The notes under the pieces were generated by a model. The model had not been told where the DNA came from and searched no databases. It saw only the letters and a program-made list of their open reading frames with translations. The position numbers were made by a program, and so were the translations under genes. A stretch of 64,000 nt of DNA from positions 62,001-126,000 of the forward strand of contig NZ_JACEHK010000010.1 in NCBI RefSeq assembly GCF_025377685.1, given 5' to 3'. Below are positions 8,137 to 18,200 of the stretch, piece after piece. Origin of the DNA: Anaerobacillus sp. CMMVII (GTDB lineage: Bacteria > Bacillota > Bacilli > Bacillales > Anaerobacillaceae). Positions within the stretch are counted from its first letter, which is position 1; each line of letters begins with the position of its first letter.

Positions 8137-8350
8137 TGGGGAGAGACTGCAATATTTCTAAAAGCGAGATTTAAAGCTATAAAAAGCTTCGCTGCAGCGC
8201 CGAAGGAGCAAACGGAAACGTGAATCTCTCAGGCAAAAAGACTCTTGTTTGACGCAACTCTGGAGAGTGTCAGTAATCTTACTATTGGCTTATTTGACCA
8301 CCCACGAGGATAATTCCTATATAATTTTATGGAATAAACTTTCTGGTTTA
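8137..8350 (+). ncRNA. tandem glycine riboswitch
   Basis: The first aptamer carries the conserved blocks GGGGAGAGACTGCA, GCGCCGAAGGAGCAA, GAATCTCTCAGGCAAAA and GACGCAACTCTGGAGAG. The second begins at the shared GGAGAGTGTC and has the family's CACCCACGAGGAT and AAACTTTCTGG elements, with a degenerate core. It lies in the gcv leader directly before a terminator. In Bacillus the glycine-bound form prevents the terminator and turns on glycine cleavage. The order and the following terminator fit that ON-switch model. Confidence 0.92.
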
Positions 8351-8396
8351 AGGACAGAGAAATACACGTACTGTGTATTTCTCTGTCCTTTTTTTA
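8351..8396 (+). terminator. riboswitch-controlled terminator
   Basis: A near-perfect hairpin with AGGACAGAGAAATACA pairing with TGTATTTCTCTGTCCT, followed by seven T. It is adjacent to the second glycine aptamer, whose last pairing element shares the AGGACAGAG segment, as expected for a mutually exclusive switch. Confidence 0.9.
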
Positions 8397-8520
8397 ACTT
8401 TTAAGCGAAAAATTCATAATTTTAAGCCATTTATTTTTATTGAAAGAGTTCGACATTTAGGGAGTAAGCTACAAATAATTATAAAAACTAAAGCTAATAA
8501 AACAGATGGAGGTTAGTCTA

Positions 8521-9617
8521 ATGAGTGTCTTAAAAAGAACACCACTTTTTGAAGTTTGCGGAGAGTATGGTGGCAAAACGATTGATTTTGGCGGTTGGGA
8601 TCTTCCTGTTCAATTTAGTAGTATCAAAGAAGAGCATGAAGCAGTTAGGGAAAGAGTCGGTCTATTTGACGTTTCACATATGGGCGAGTTTACAGTTACT
8701 GGAGAGGCAGCGGAACAATATTTACAACGTTTAGTAACGAACGATGTGTCCAAGCTAAAGGTTGGTGGGGCTCAGTACACAGCTATGTGTTATGCTGACG
8801 GTGGAACAGTCGATGATTTAATCATCTATAAAAAATCTGATACTGATTACTTAATTGTTGTCAATGCTTCTAACATTGAGAAAGATTTTGAGTGGATGGC
8901 TTCACATTTACTTGAAAATGTTGAACTTACCAATATATCTGATGAGGTTGCGCAGCTAGCGATACAGGGGCCACTTGCAGAGCAAGTATTACAAAAGCTA
9001 ACGACGACAAACCTTTCTGAGATAACTTTTTTTAAGTTTCAAGATGAAGTAGATCTTCAAGGTGCTAAAGCATTAGTATCAAGAACTGGCTATACTGGTG
9101 AAGATGGATTTGAGATTTATTGTCAGCAAAAGGATGCTGCTTTCTTATGGAAAACAATCTTAGAGGCTGGTAAAGATGAAGAAATCCTACCTTGTGGACT
9201 AGGTGCAAGAGATACGCTACGCTTTGAAGCACGCTTAGCTTTATACGGTCAAGAATTAACGAAGGAGATTACTCCTCTTGAAGCGGGAATTGGTTTTGCC
9301 GTAAAGGTCGATAAAGAAAGTGACTTTTTCGGAAAAGAAACATTAAAGCTTCAAAAAGAAAAGGTTTACATAAAAAGATTGTCGGTTTGGAAATGGTTGA
9401 TAAAGGAATACCAAGAACAGGTTATGAAGTCTTTGTAGGCGATACTCAAGTAGGGGTAATTACTAGCGGTACGCAATCACCAACACTTAAGAAAAATATT
9501 GGTTTAGCTCTTCTAGATATTGAGTTTGCTCCACTAAATACTGTTGTTGAGGTTCAAGTAAGGAAAAAGCGCTTAAAAGCACAAGTTGTGAAAACACCAT
9601 TCTATAAACGAGGCTAA
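8521..9617 (+). CDS. gcvT: aminomethyltransferase GcvT (T protein), frameshifted
   Basis: T protein of the glycine cleavage system. It takes the aminomethyl group from H protein onto tetrahydrofolate, releasing ammonia. Start ATG 8521 has GGAGG eight bases upstream; an in-frame ATG at 8506 lies before that site. Family motifs include [43 protein letters not shown] and, after the break, [10 protein letters not shown]. The frame is broken at about 9365-9380 near CATAAAAAGATTG; the second frame runs [11 protein letters not shown] to 9617. The total of about 365 residues is the normal length, so a base-call error is likelier than decay. First gene of the riboswitch-controlled operon. Confidence 0.9.
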
Positions 9618-9643
9618 TCCATTACATTTAAGGGGGAAGTAAA

Positions 9644-10982
9644 TTGAAATTTCGTTATTTGCCAGTAACCGAGCAAGATAAGCAAGAAATGATGGAGACT
9701 ATCGGTGTTAAGTCTGTTGAAGAGTTATTTGCTGATATTCCTGAGAAGGTCCGCTTTAAAGGGGAGATGAATTTAAAAGAAGCACTTTCTGAGCCTGACA
9801 CAGTAAAAGAGCTATCAAGAATGGCGAGTAAAAATGCTAATAGCAAAGAGTACACATCATTTTTAGGGGCTGGTGTGTATGGGCATTACATACCATCAGT
9901 CGTTGATCATATTATTTCGCGTTCTGAGTTTTATACGGCTTATACTCCATATCAGCCGGAAATCTCTCAAGGTGAACTGCAAGCCATTTTTGAATTTCAA
10001 ACAATGATTAGTGAATTAACAGGAATGGATCTGGCCAACTCATCAATGTATGATGGGCATACATCCCTTGCCGAGGCAGCAATGATGAGTGCTGGACAAA
10101 CAAAAAGAAAACGATTCTTGTATCTAAGGCAGTTCATCCTGAAGCAAGAGATGTATTGAAAACAAACGCTAAAGGTCAAAACCTGACTGTGATTGAGATT
10201 GAAATAGAAAATGGTGTTACAAACGTACATGACCTGCAAGAGAAATACAACGATGATACGGCATGTGTCATTGTCCAATATCCTAACTTCTTTGGAAACA
10301 TTGAAAATTTAGGAGAAATCGAAAAGATTGCCCATTCTGGTAAAGGTCTTTTTGTCGTATCAAGTAATCCTTTAGCTTTAGGTGCATTAACGCCACCAGG
10401 AAAATTTGGTGCTGATATCGTAGTCGGAGACGCGCAACCATTTGGAATTCCACAACAATTTGGCGGTCCTCATTGTGGTTATTTTGCTACGACTAATAAA
10501 CTTATGCGTAAAGTTCCGGGAAGACTTGTAGGACAAACAACAGATGATAAAGGACAGCGTGGGTTTGTATTAACTCTTCAAGCACGTGAGCAACATATTC
10601 GTCGTGACAAAGCGACGTCAAACATTTGCTCTAACCAAGCGCTTAATGCACTTGCAGCATCTGTTGCGATGACGGCTTTAGGAAAAACTGGAGTAAAAGA
10701 AATGGCACTACAAAATATTCAAAAGGCTAACTATGCAAAAAAATCATTCGTCGATCAAGGGTTTACGGTCTTAGACCCTGAAAATACGATTTTTAATGAG
10801 TTTGTTGTTAGCTTTCAAAGCCAGTGAAAGAAGTAAATGAGCTGTTATTTCAACAAGGTATCATTGGAGGGTATGATTTAGGTAGAGATTATTCGGAATT
10901 AGAAAATCACATGTTAGTAGTGGTTACAGAACTTAGAACAAAAGCCGAAATTGATCGTCTTCTTAAGTATTGGAGGGAGTAA
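9644..10982 (+). CDS. gcvPA: glycine dehydrogenase subunit 1, frameshifted
   Basis: N-terminal half of the two-subunit P protein (PLP glycine decarboxylase), which with GcvPB decarboxylates glycine onto the H protein lipoate. TTG start with AGGGGGAAG. The frame is broken twice: at about 10107-10115, in a run reading AAAAAGAAAACG where [13 protein letters not shown] should continue, and at about 10818, where FQSQ should read on as [12 protein letters not shown] to the stop at 10980. Clear family segments are [39 protein letters not shown] and [18 protein letters not shown]. The reconstructed length, about 446 residues, is normal. gcvPB starts five bases on. Confidence 0.9.
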
Positions 10983-10986
10983 AATA

Positions 10987-12437
10987 ATGAAAAATCAACC
11001 GTTAATTTTTGAACAAAGTAAATTCGGAAGAATTAGCTACAGTTTACCTGCGTTAGATGTTCCAGAAATGGATCTTACTAGCCTACTCCCGTCTGAGTTT
11101 ATTAGAGAGGAAGAGCCTGAATTACCAGAGGTTTCTGAGCTTCAATTAATTCGCCATTATACTGCACTTTCCAATCGTAACCATGGGGTTGATTCTGGTT
11201 TTTACCCACTAGGATCATGTACGATGAAGTATAATCCGAAAATTAATGAAGATATAGCAAGATTAGCAGGCTTTTCTCATATTCACCCATTACAAGATGA
11301 AAATACGGTTCAAGGTGCGCTTGAATTATTATACGATTTACAAGTCTCATTAGAAGAAATTACAGGAATGGATGAAGTAACTCTACAACCTGCGGCTGGT
11401 GCTCACGGTGAGTGGACTGGACTAATGTTAATCCGTGCGTATCACGAACAAAATGGTCACTATCACCGTACGAAAGTCATTGTTCCAGACTCTGCCCACG
11501 GTACAAACCCAGCATCTGCAACAGTAGCAGGCTTTGAAACGATTACTGTACGATCTAATGAAAAAGGCTTAGTTGATCTAGAGCACCTTCGCGAAGTCGT
11601 TGGTGAGATACAGCTGCTTTAATGTTAACAAATCCAAATACACTCGGCTTATTTGAAGAAAATATCGTTGAAATGGCTGAAATTATCCACAATGCAGGTG
11701 GAAAGCTTTATTATGATGGAGCAAACTCAAATGCAATTTTAGGTATTGCAAGACCAGGGGATATGGGCTTGATGTAGTTCATTTAAACCTTCACAAAACC
11801 TTTACAGGACCACACGGAGGCGGCGGACCAGGTTCTGGACCAGTTGGAGTAAAAAGGATTTAATCCCATTTTTACCAAAACCAGTTATTAAAAAGATGGA
11901 GATCGCTATTTCTTTGATTACAACATTCCGCTTTCTATTGGACGTGTAAAACCATTCTATGGAAACTTTGGAATTAATGTTCGTGCTTATACGTATATTC
12001 GTACGATGGGACCTGATGGGCTTCGTAAAGTATCAGAAGATGCTGTATTAAATGCTAACTACATGTTCAGACGCTTACAGCCTTATTTTGATGCTCCATA
12101 TACGCAGCATTGTAAGCATGAGTTTGTTCTTTCTGGTAGACGTCAAAAGAAATTAGGAGTAAGAACGTTAGATATGGCTAAACGTCTCTTAGACTTTGGC
12201 TATCATCCACCAACAATCTACTTCCCGTTAAACGTTGAAGAATGTTTAATGATTGAACCGACAGAAACAGAAACAAAGGAAACTCTAGATGAATTCATCG
12301 AGGTAATGATCCAAATTGCTAAAGAAGCTGAGGAAAATCCAGAAATCGTTCAAGAAGCGCCACACCATACTGTTATTGGACGACTCGATGAAACAACAGC
12401 AGCAAGAAAACCAATCTTAAAATATCAAAAGCAATAA
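10987..12437 (+). CDS. gcvPB: glycine dehydrogenase subunit 2, four frameshifts
   Basis: C-terminal half of P protein, bearing the PLP lysine in [18 protein letters not shown]. Start ATG 10987 with GGAGGGAG. Good homology runs from [18 protein letters not shown] to the end, but the frame breaks at about 11606 (GGTGAGATAC, one A missing for GEDTAALML), 11769 (one T missing for MGFDVVHL), 11853 (one A missing for GVKKDLIPF) and 11895 (one A missing for [13 protein letters not shown]). Every break is a lost base in a short run, and all catalytic segments survive. About 484 residues when joined, the family norm. Confidence 0.9.
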
Positions 12438-12469
12438 AAAGGTATTTACAAAAAGAATTTATCATAAAA

Positions 12470-12512
12470 AAACAAAAATGAAGCTTCATTTACGAAGCTT
12501 CATTTTTTATGT
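12470..12512. terminator. bidirectional terminator gcvPB / yqhL
   Basis: ATGAAGCTTC pairs with GAAGCTTCAT around a short TTTAC-type loop, with A-run before and T-run after, between two convergent genes; it can serve both strands. Confidence 0.85.
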
Positions 12513-12520
12513 TAACTAAG

Positions 12521-12892
12521 TTACTTTTTAACCTTGCCTGTCCATTTGCGGAAGCCACCTTTAAGGTGAGTTAAATCTTCACAACCATGTTTCTTCTTTA
12601 AAAACTCAGCTGCTCGGATACTTCTTGAGCCAGTTTGACAGTATAAGTAAACTGGTTTGTCTGGTCTAATTTCAGCTGATCTTTGGCGCATTTGTGATAA
12701 TGGGATGTTTCTAGCACCTAAAATGTGTCCTGTTTCAAATTCTCTCTGTTCCCTCACATCAATTAGTTGTGCTTTTCTGTAACCTTGGCGGAATTCTTCT
12801 TCTGGAACTTCTTTTAAATACTTTGGCTTAATAAATCTTTTTACAATAAGAAATACAAGTACTGCAGTCATGATACCTAAAACCCAATTCAT
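12521..12892 (-). CDS. yqhL: rhodanese-domain membrane-anchored protein YqhL
   Basis: A 123-residue protein with one N-terminal membrane helix (VLGIMTAVLVFLIV), then a single rhodanese domain: LIDVREQREFETGHI, ARNIPLSQM and the active-site loop YCQTGSRS with its catalytic cysteine. Such domains transfer sulfur or carry persulfide. Its place between gcvPB and lipM is conserved in Bacillus, but a physiological substrate is not established. Confidence 0.85.
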   Translation of the reverse strand: MNWVLGIMTAVLVFLIVKRFIKPKYLKEVPEEEFRQGYRKAQLIDVREQREFETGHILGARNIPLSQMRQRSAEIRPDKPVYLYCQTGSRSIRAAEFLKKKHGCEDLTHLKGGFRKWTGKVKK

Positions 12893-13095
12893 TCCTTACT
12901 CCAACTCCTTTAAGACTCTTTGCTAGTTACTTGTGCATATTCTAGCTTAAACCACACAAATTTATTATATATAATATCAAATATAAATGAAACCACCTCA
13001 ATATTCAAGCAGTAATGGTAATTCACGTTGTTTGACAGGTATGCTTCTTGTGCTATAGATTAAATATATCAATTCTATGACGAAAGAGGATACTC

Positions 13096-13929
13096 ATGAA
13101 AGAAACTTGGAATTATATTAACTCAGAAAAATGTTCAGCAGCTTTTAATATGGCTTTAGACGAAGCTTTACTAGAATGGCATAGTGCAGGCGAAATTGAA
13201 CCGACTATTCGTTTTTATGGTTGGGATCCGCCGACCTTATCAATTGGTTATTTCCAAAAGGTAGAAAAAGAAATTAACTTAGAGGCTGTTCAAAAATTCG
13301 GATTAGGTTTTGTCCGCAGACCTACGGGTGGCAGAGGTGTTCTTCATGAACATGAACTTACATATAGTGTTATCGTCTCGGAAAATCATCCGAAAATGCC
13401 TAAGGGTGTTACCGAGTCTTATCGAGTTATCTCTGAAGGAGTATTAGAAGGATTTAGAAATTTAGGATTGGACGCATATTTTGCAGTTCCAAAAACGAAA
13501 GAAGAGCAAGATCTATTAAAGAGCCCGCGCTCAGCTGTTTGTTTTGATGCGCCGTCTTGGTACGAATTAGTTGTTGAAGGTCGAAAAGTAGCAGGAAGTG
13601 CCCAAACAAGGCAAAAAAACGTGATCTTACAGCATGGGTCAATCATTTTAGACCTTGATGAAAATAAGTTATTTGAGTTATTTAAATTTCCAAATGAAAG
13701 AGTACGTGAACGGATGTTAAAAGGTTTTAGCAAAAAGGCAGTTGCGATAAACCAATTAAGAGAAAAAAATGTAACAATTGAAGAAGCAGAGTTTGCATTT
13801 AAACATGGCTTTGAAAAGGGGTTAGAAATCGATCTTAAGCCGTATGTACTTTCTGATGAGCAAATAAGCTATGTTCATGAACTTGCTGAAAAAAGGTATG
13901 CAAACGATGAGTGGAATTTTCGAAAATAA
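13096..13929 (+). CDS. lipM: octanoyltransferase LipM
   Basis: A 277-residue protein moving octanoate from acyl carrier protein to GcvH, the first step of lipoate synthesis in Bacillus. Motifs: [18 protein letters not shown] near residues 74-91, the catalytic cysteine at about 149 in [12 protein letters not shown], and the substrate-binding [12 protein letters not shown]. Start ATG with AAAGAGG. It fits its neighbours: the glycine cleavage operon next to it uses the lipoylated H protein. Single gene, closed by the terminator at 13930. Confidence 0.92.
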   Translation: MKETWNYINSEKCSAAFNMALDEALLEWHSAGEIEPTIRFYGWDPPTLSIGYFQKVEKEINLEAVQKFGLGFVRRPTGGRGVLHEHELTYSVIVSENHPKMPKGVTESYRVISEGVLEGFRNLGLDAYFAVPKTKEEQDLLKSPRSAVCFDAPSWYELVVEGRKVAGSAQTRQKNVILQHGSIILDLDENKLFELFKFPNERVRERMLKGFSKKAVAINQLREKNVTIEEAEFAFKHGFEKGLEIDLKPYVLSDEQISYVHELAEKRYANDEWNFRK

Positions 13930-13966
13930 GAAGGTTTGGCTACTTAGCCAAACCTTCTATTTTATA
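13930..13966. terminator. bidirectional terminator lipM / dat
   Basis: GAAGGTTTGGCTA and TAGCCAAACCTTC form a 13-base perfect stem with a two-base gap between the arms, a T-rich flank on one side and A-rich on the other, between convergent genes. Confidence 0.85.
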
Positions 13967-14804
13967 TAACTTCTTTTTCAACATACGCTTTGAACAGTGC
14001 TTGTAATTTTTGTGTGATGGGCCCAACAGAGTAGGTAGCCTCTTGATCGCCAATTGCCCCGATAACTGGGGTAATTTCTTGAGTTGTACTGGTAATAAAG
14101 GCTTCGTCCGCGGTACTAAGTTGTTCTAAAGTGAAGGCTTCTTCAATTACAGTAAAACCATTATTTTTGGCTAACTTTATCACAATTTGTCTTGTAATCC
14201 CATTTAAAATTAAGTTGGTTGCTGGATGTGTATAATCGTTTTGTCTTTTACAATAAATAAATTTGAAGAAGAACCTTCAGTCATCGTACCATTGCGGTGC
14301 ATAATAGCCTCGTGACACTGATTGTCAGTCGCTTTTCTTTTTACCATTGTATTTCCTAACAAATTAATGGTTTTGATATCACAACGAAGCCAACGAATAT
14401 CCTCTGTCACGAATACATTTATTCCAGTTTTTTTTGTTTCTACAGGAAAAGGCATTTCACGGCAAAAGGCTGTTATTAGTCCTTCAACATTACGTTCATA
14501 TAGGTGAGCACGAGGTGAAACGCCCCTGGTCATTTGTATGTAGATAATGCCATCCTTAATATCATTTTTATTTTAAGATCCGTTAAAACTGCGTTAATGT
14601 CGATTGATCATATGGAAGGCTTATTTCTAGCTTTGCAGCACTTTGGGCAAATCTTTCTAGATGTTCTTTCATAGCTAATGTTTTTGTTTCATAAATCGGG
14701 ATCACTTCATATACTCCATCTCCAAAATTATAGCCTCGATCCTCCATATCAATTTTTACATTTGCGCGATTTGTAATTTGATTGTTTAGTAAAACGTAAG
14801 ACAT
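13962..14804 (-). CDS. dat: D-amino-acid aminotransferase, frameshifted
   Basis: Class IV PLP aminotransferase making D-glutamate or D-alanine for the cell wall. Three consecutive frames are needed: 14804 to about 14585 (MSYVLLNNQ ... YNFGDGVYEVIPIY), then about 14570 to 14215 (RGVSPRAHLYERN ... INLLGNTMVKRKA ... MTEGSSSNLFIV), then about 14220 to 13962 (NLILNGITRQIVI ... LSTADEAFITSTTQEITPV). The breaks near 14580 and 14220 each need one base. The conserved SSSNLF and GITR phosphate-binding parts are present. Joined length about 280 residues, normal. The gene may also be a branched-chain class IV enzyme, but RGVSPRAH and DEAFITSTTQEI favour Dat. Confidence 0.8.
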
Positions 14805-14844
14805 GTTATCTCCCCCATTTAATTTAATTTCTAAATTAGTAACT

Positions 14845-14856
14845 ACTATATATAGT
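14845..14856. promoter_or_regulatory. isolated NrdR-box-like palindrome
   Basis: ACTATATATAGT, a perfect 12-base palindrome with the NrdR half-site ACTATAT, lies 41 bases before the dat start and 440 before nrdJ. A single box is less convincing than the pair near nrdJ; it could also simply be part of the dat promoter. Confidence 0.3.
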
Positions 14857-15104
14857 ATGCACCGATGAAGAAAGTAATTTTTTTCGCTAACAAGATATGT
14901 GTCTATTGTAACAAAAATCTTTTGAAAATTATCTACAATAGTTTGATCCCTTGATTCTTAAGGGGTTCTAGTTTTTTCTATTTTTGCAAACGAGAAAAAA
15001 ATCCATAATTCGAGTTTTTTCCATAAAAAATTCGATTTATCTAGCATTTTCTAACTTATTGTATTTCTTTTAAAGTTGACAAAAAAGTTTTTCTCTTACT
15101 GAAA

Positions 15105-15151
15105 AACAATATATAGTATTAAAGTAAGATATTTAAACACTATATATTGAT
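15105..15151 (+). promoter_or_regulatory. pair of NrdR boxes before nrdJ
   Basis: Two 16-base sites, AACAATATATAGTATT (15105) and AACACTATATATTGAT (15136), match the NrdR consensus ACACWATATATWGTGT with few changes and start 31 bases apart, three helical turns, the known arrangement. NrdR represses ribonucleotide reductase genes when dATP is plentiful. The sites lie about 150 bases before the nrdJ start and overlap AT-rich hexamers that may be its -10 region. Confidence 0.75.
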
Positions 15152-15296
15152 TGTCAGTTATTTCTGTGGTAAGCTAAGACAAGTTAACAAACTATGAAAT
15201 TTGGCATCATTTTCTAAAAGTGGTAAACAACATTTGCATAAATAACATCTAGAGGAGAACTCATTTGTCTAAATATCTATAAAGGAGAGAGTGCGT

Positions 15297-18200
15297 GTGG
15301 CGATGACAATGTCAAAAGTGATGAAGATTAATGTGGAAAGGTTGAATGAGGACATAAAGCTTTTTCCACAAGTTCATGAAATCACACCAGACATGAAAAT
15401 TCAAAAAAAGGGTGTATCTCGTCTAGTTATGTTAGACCGTTATACTTTTAAGGATACTGAGAAAAAGACTCTAAAAGAAGGCGATTTTGTTGTCTTAACA
15501 GTAAAACAAGATCCGAAATTCCCGGCACGCGGCTATGGCTATATACAAAATATTGACTGGGGAAAAAATGAAGTAAAAATCTATGTTGATGAAGAATTTC
15601 AAGGAGTTCTAGAAAATCCAGAGGAAATGAGTACAGGCATTGTTACGAGATCTTTAGATGCTATCGAAAAGCCTTTAGAAATCTATTATGAACAAATCGC
15701 GAAACGTAATGCCACTGGCTTAGCTTCTGTTGAAACATCAGAAGAACGAAGACAAAAATCCTTTAATGACTTCTATGAAGAATTAGCAAATTTAAATTTT
15801 ATTCCTGCAGGCCGTGTTCTTTATGGAGCTGGATCTGATACTGATGTGACATACTTTAATTGTTATGTCATGCCTTTTGTCAAAGACTCAAGAGGTGGTA
15901 TCTCAGAACACCGGACACAGGTGATGGAAATTATGAGTCGCGGTGGTGGAGTTGGAACGAACGGCTCAACATTAAGACCGCGTAATACATTAGCAAGAGG
16001 AGTAAATGGTAAATCATCTGGATCGGTTTCTTGGTTAGATGATATTGCAAAATTGACCCATTTAGTTGAGCAAGGTGGATCCCGTTAATAAAAAAGACCA
16101 CACGGCGGGAATAAAATCTCGTGAATTGCTGGAACACCCTTAGAGCCTCTACAACCACAACGTGATTGGTAACAATGAGCGTGAAGGTATAAAAATGTAA
16201 AGGATTGGGCAATCAGCAGCGAAACATCTCGGGAAACTGAGATGGACGTTCAACGACTATTGAAACTTCCTAAACCAAATTTATATTGGGTGCAAAGGAA
16301 GGAGTAAATCATAACAAACGGCAACGTGGTTATGAGGCGCGAGACAAAGCAGAGATAATATAATAAATTTTCTTCTTTGATGATATAGTCTGATCTTACA
16401 TGAGAGTGTAAGAGAGTGGCAGAAATGTCCACTCCCCTCAATATGAGGAGTAACAAAAAGCGTGGCGCACAAATGATTATGCTTTCAGATTGGCACCCTG
16501 ATATTTTAGAGTTCATTATCTCTAAAATGCAAAACCCAAGAATATTACGTTTCCTCTTAGAAAGCAGTAATGATACTCAAATTAAACAACTTGTAAAGGA
16601 AAAATTGAAATTTACCCCTTTAACAGAAGTTGAAAAAGCGATGTACCAAGGAATACTTAACTATCAAACGATCCCAGGTCTAGGCGGCTTTGATGAAAAA
16701 ATAATAAAGGAAGCTGAAGATAAGCTTAAAGTTGGTGGAACGTATAGCGTTAACAATCCAGAATTCTTAACAGGAGCTAACATTTCAATCTGCTTGACGA
16801 AAGAATTTATGGCAGCTGTGGAAAATGACACTGACTACCCACTTCGTTTTCCAGATGTAGAAAATTACTCTAAAGAAGAAATGGACGCGTACAACCGTGA
16901 GTGGCAAAAATACGGAGATGTTCGTGAATGGGAAGCTCTAGGCTTTAAAGTAAGAACCTATCGTACAATAAAGGCACGTGAGTTGTGGAAATTGGTTAAT
17001 ATTTGTGCAACGTATTCAGCAGAACCAGGTATTTTCTTTATTGATAATGCCAATGACATGACAAATGCTGTAGCTTATGGACAAAAGGTCGTTGCGACAA
17101 ACCCGTGTGGGGAACAACCTCTCGCACCATACAGTGTTTGTAACTTAGCAGCTATTAATTTAGGTGCAATGGCTAACAAACAAACAAAAGAAGTAGATTT
17201 TGATAAGCTTAAGCGAACTGTTGAAGTTGGAATTCGCATGCAGGATAATGTTATCGACGCCACACCGTATTTCTTAGATGATAATACAAAAATGGCCAAG
17301 GGAGAAAGACGAATTGGACTAGGTGTGATGGGCTTACATGACTTGTTAATCTATACAGAAACGGTTTATGGATCTGAACAAGGCAATAAGCTGGTTGATC
17401 AAATCTTTGAAACAATTGCAACTACTGCATATCGTACAAGTATCGAACTTGCAAAAGAAAAAGGAAGTTTTCCTTTCTTACTTGGCGAGTCAGAGGCAGA
17501 AACACAATTACTTCGTGAAAAATTCATTAATAGCGGTTATATGAAAAAGATGCCTGAAGATATCCGCGAAGATATCTTACAATATGGAATTAGAAATTCA
17601 CACCTTTTAACTGTTGCTCCTACGGGTAAAGTAATTGCCCCCTACATTTGCAAAAATGTAGCGTAAACTTGGCTATATGCGGGAAACACTGAGCATCCTT
17701 TAATACCTGTGCTGCCAACACGATAAGGTAAAAATTTAAAGGTGCAGTCAATCCGCAGGGAAGTCGTGGCTGACCCCTCAACGACTACACGCCGGGCACC
17801 AGAAGAAATATTAATGTTTCACCTTTGCAATGAGAATGTATGTTCTTATAATAGATGTAGAGGTGATCAAATGGAAAAACGATGTCTCGATTGTGGAAAA
17901 ATGATAAAAGTAAAGCCTAGCCATTATGACCGTAAAAAATATTGTTCTCGTATTTGTAAATCCAATTACCAAAAAAAACACCCACCTTTATCTTGGGAGG
18001 AAATGAGTTTAAAAATAAAAACTAAGTGTTCGAATTGTGGTAAAGCTTTCAGTAAAAAGCGATCCACTATAAAAAAAAATAACTTTTGCTCGATAGAATG
18101 TATGTATGAGCATTTTAGAAAAGAAAAAGGAAACCAACACTTAGTTAAAAAAATTAAACTTACATGTCACTACTGCCAAAATGATTTTTACGTAATTTAC

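Noticed and set aside
17742-17870. Longer N-terminus for the intron endonuclease
   Set aside because: These bases are the intron's catalytic core (P/Q and R elements); the ATG with a ribosome site is at 17871.
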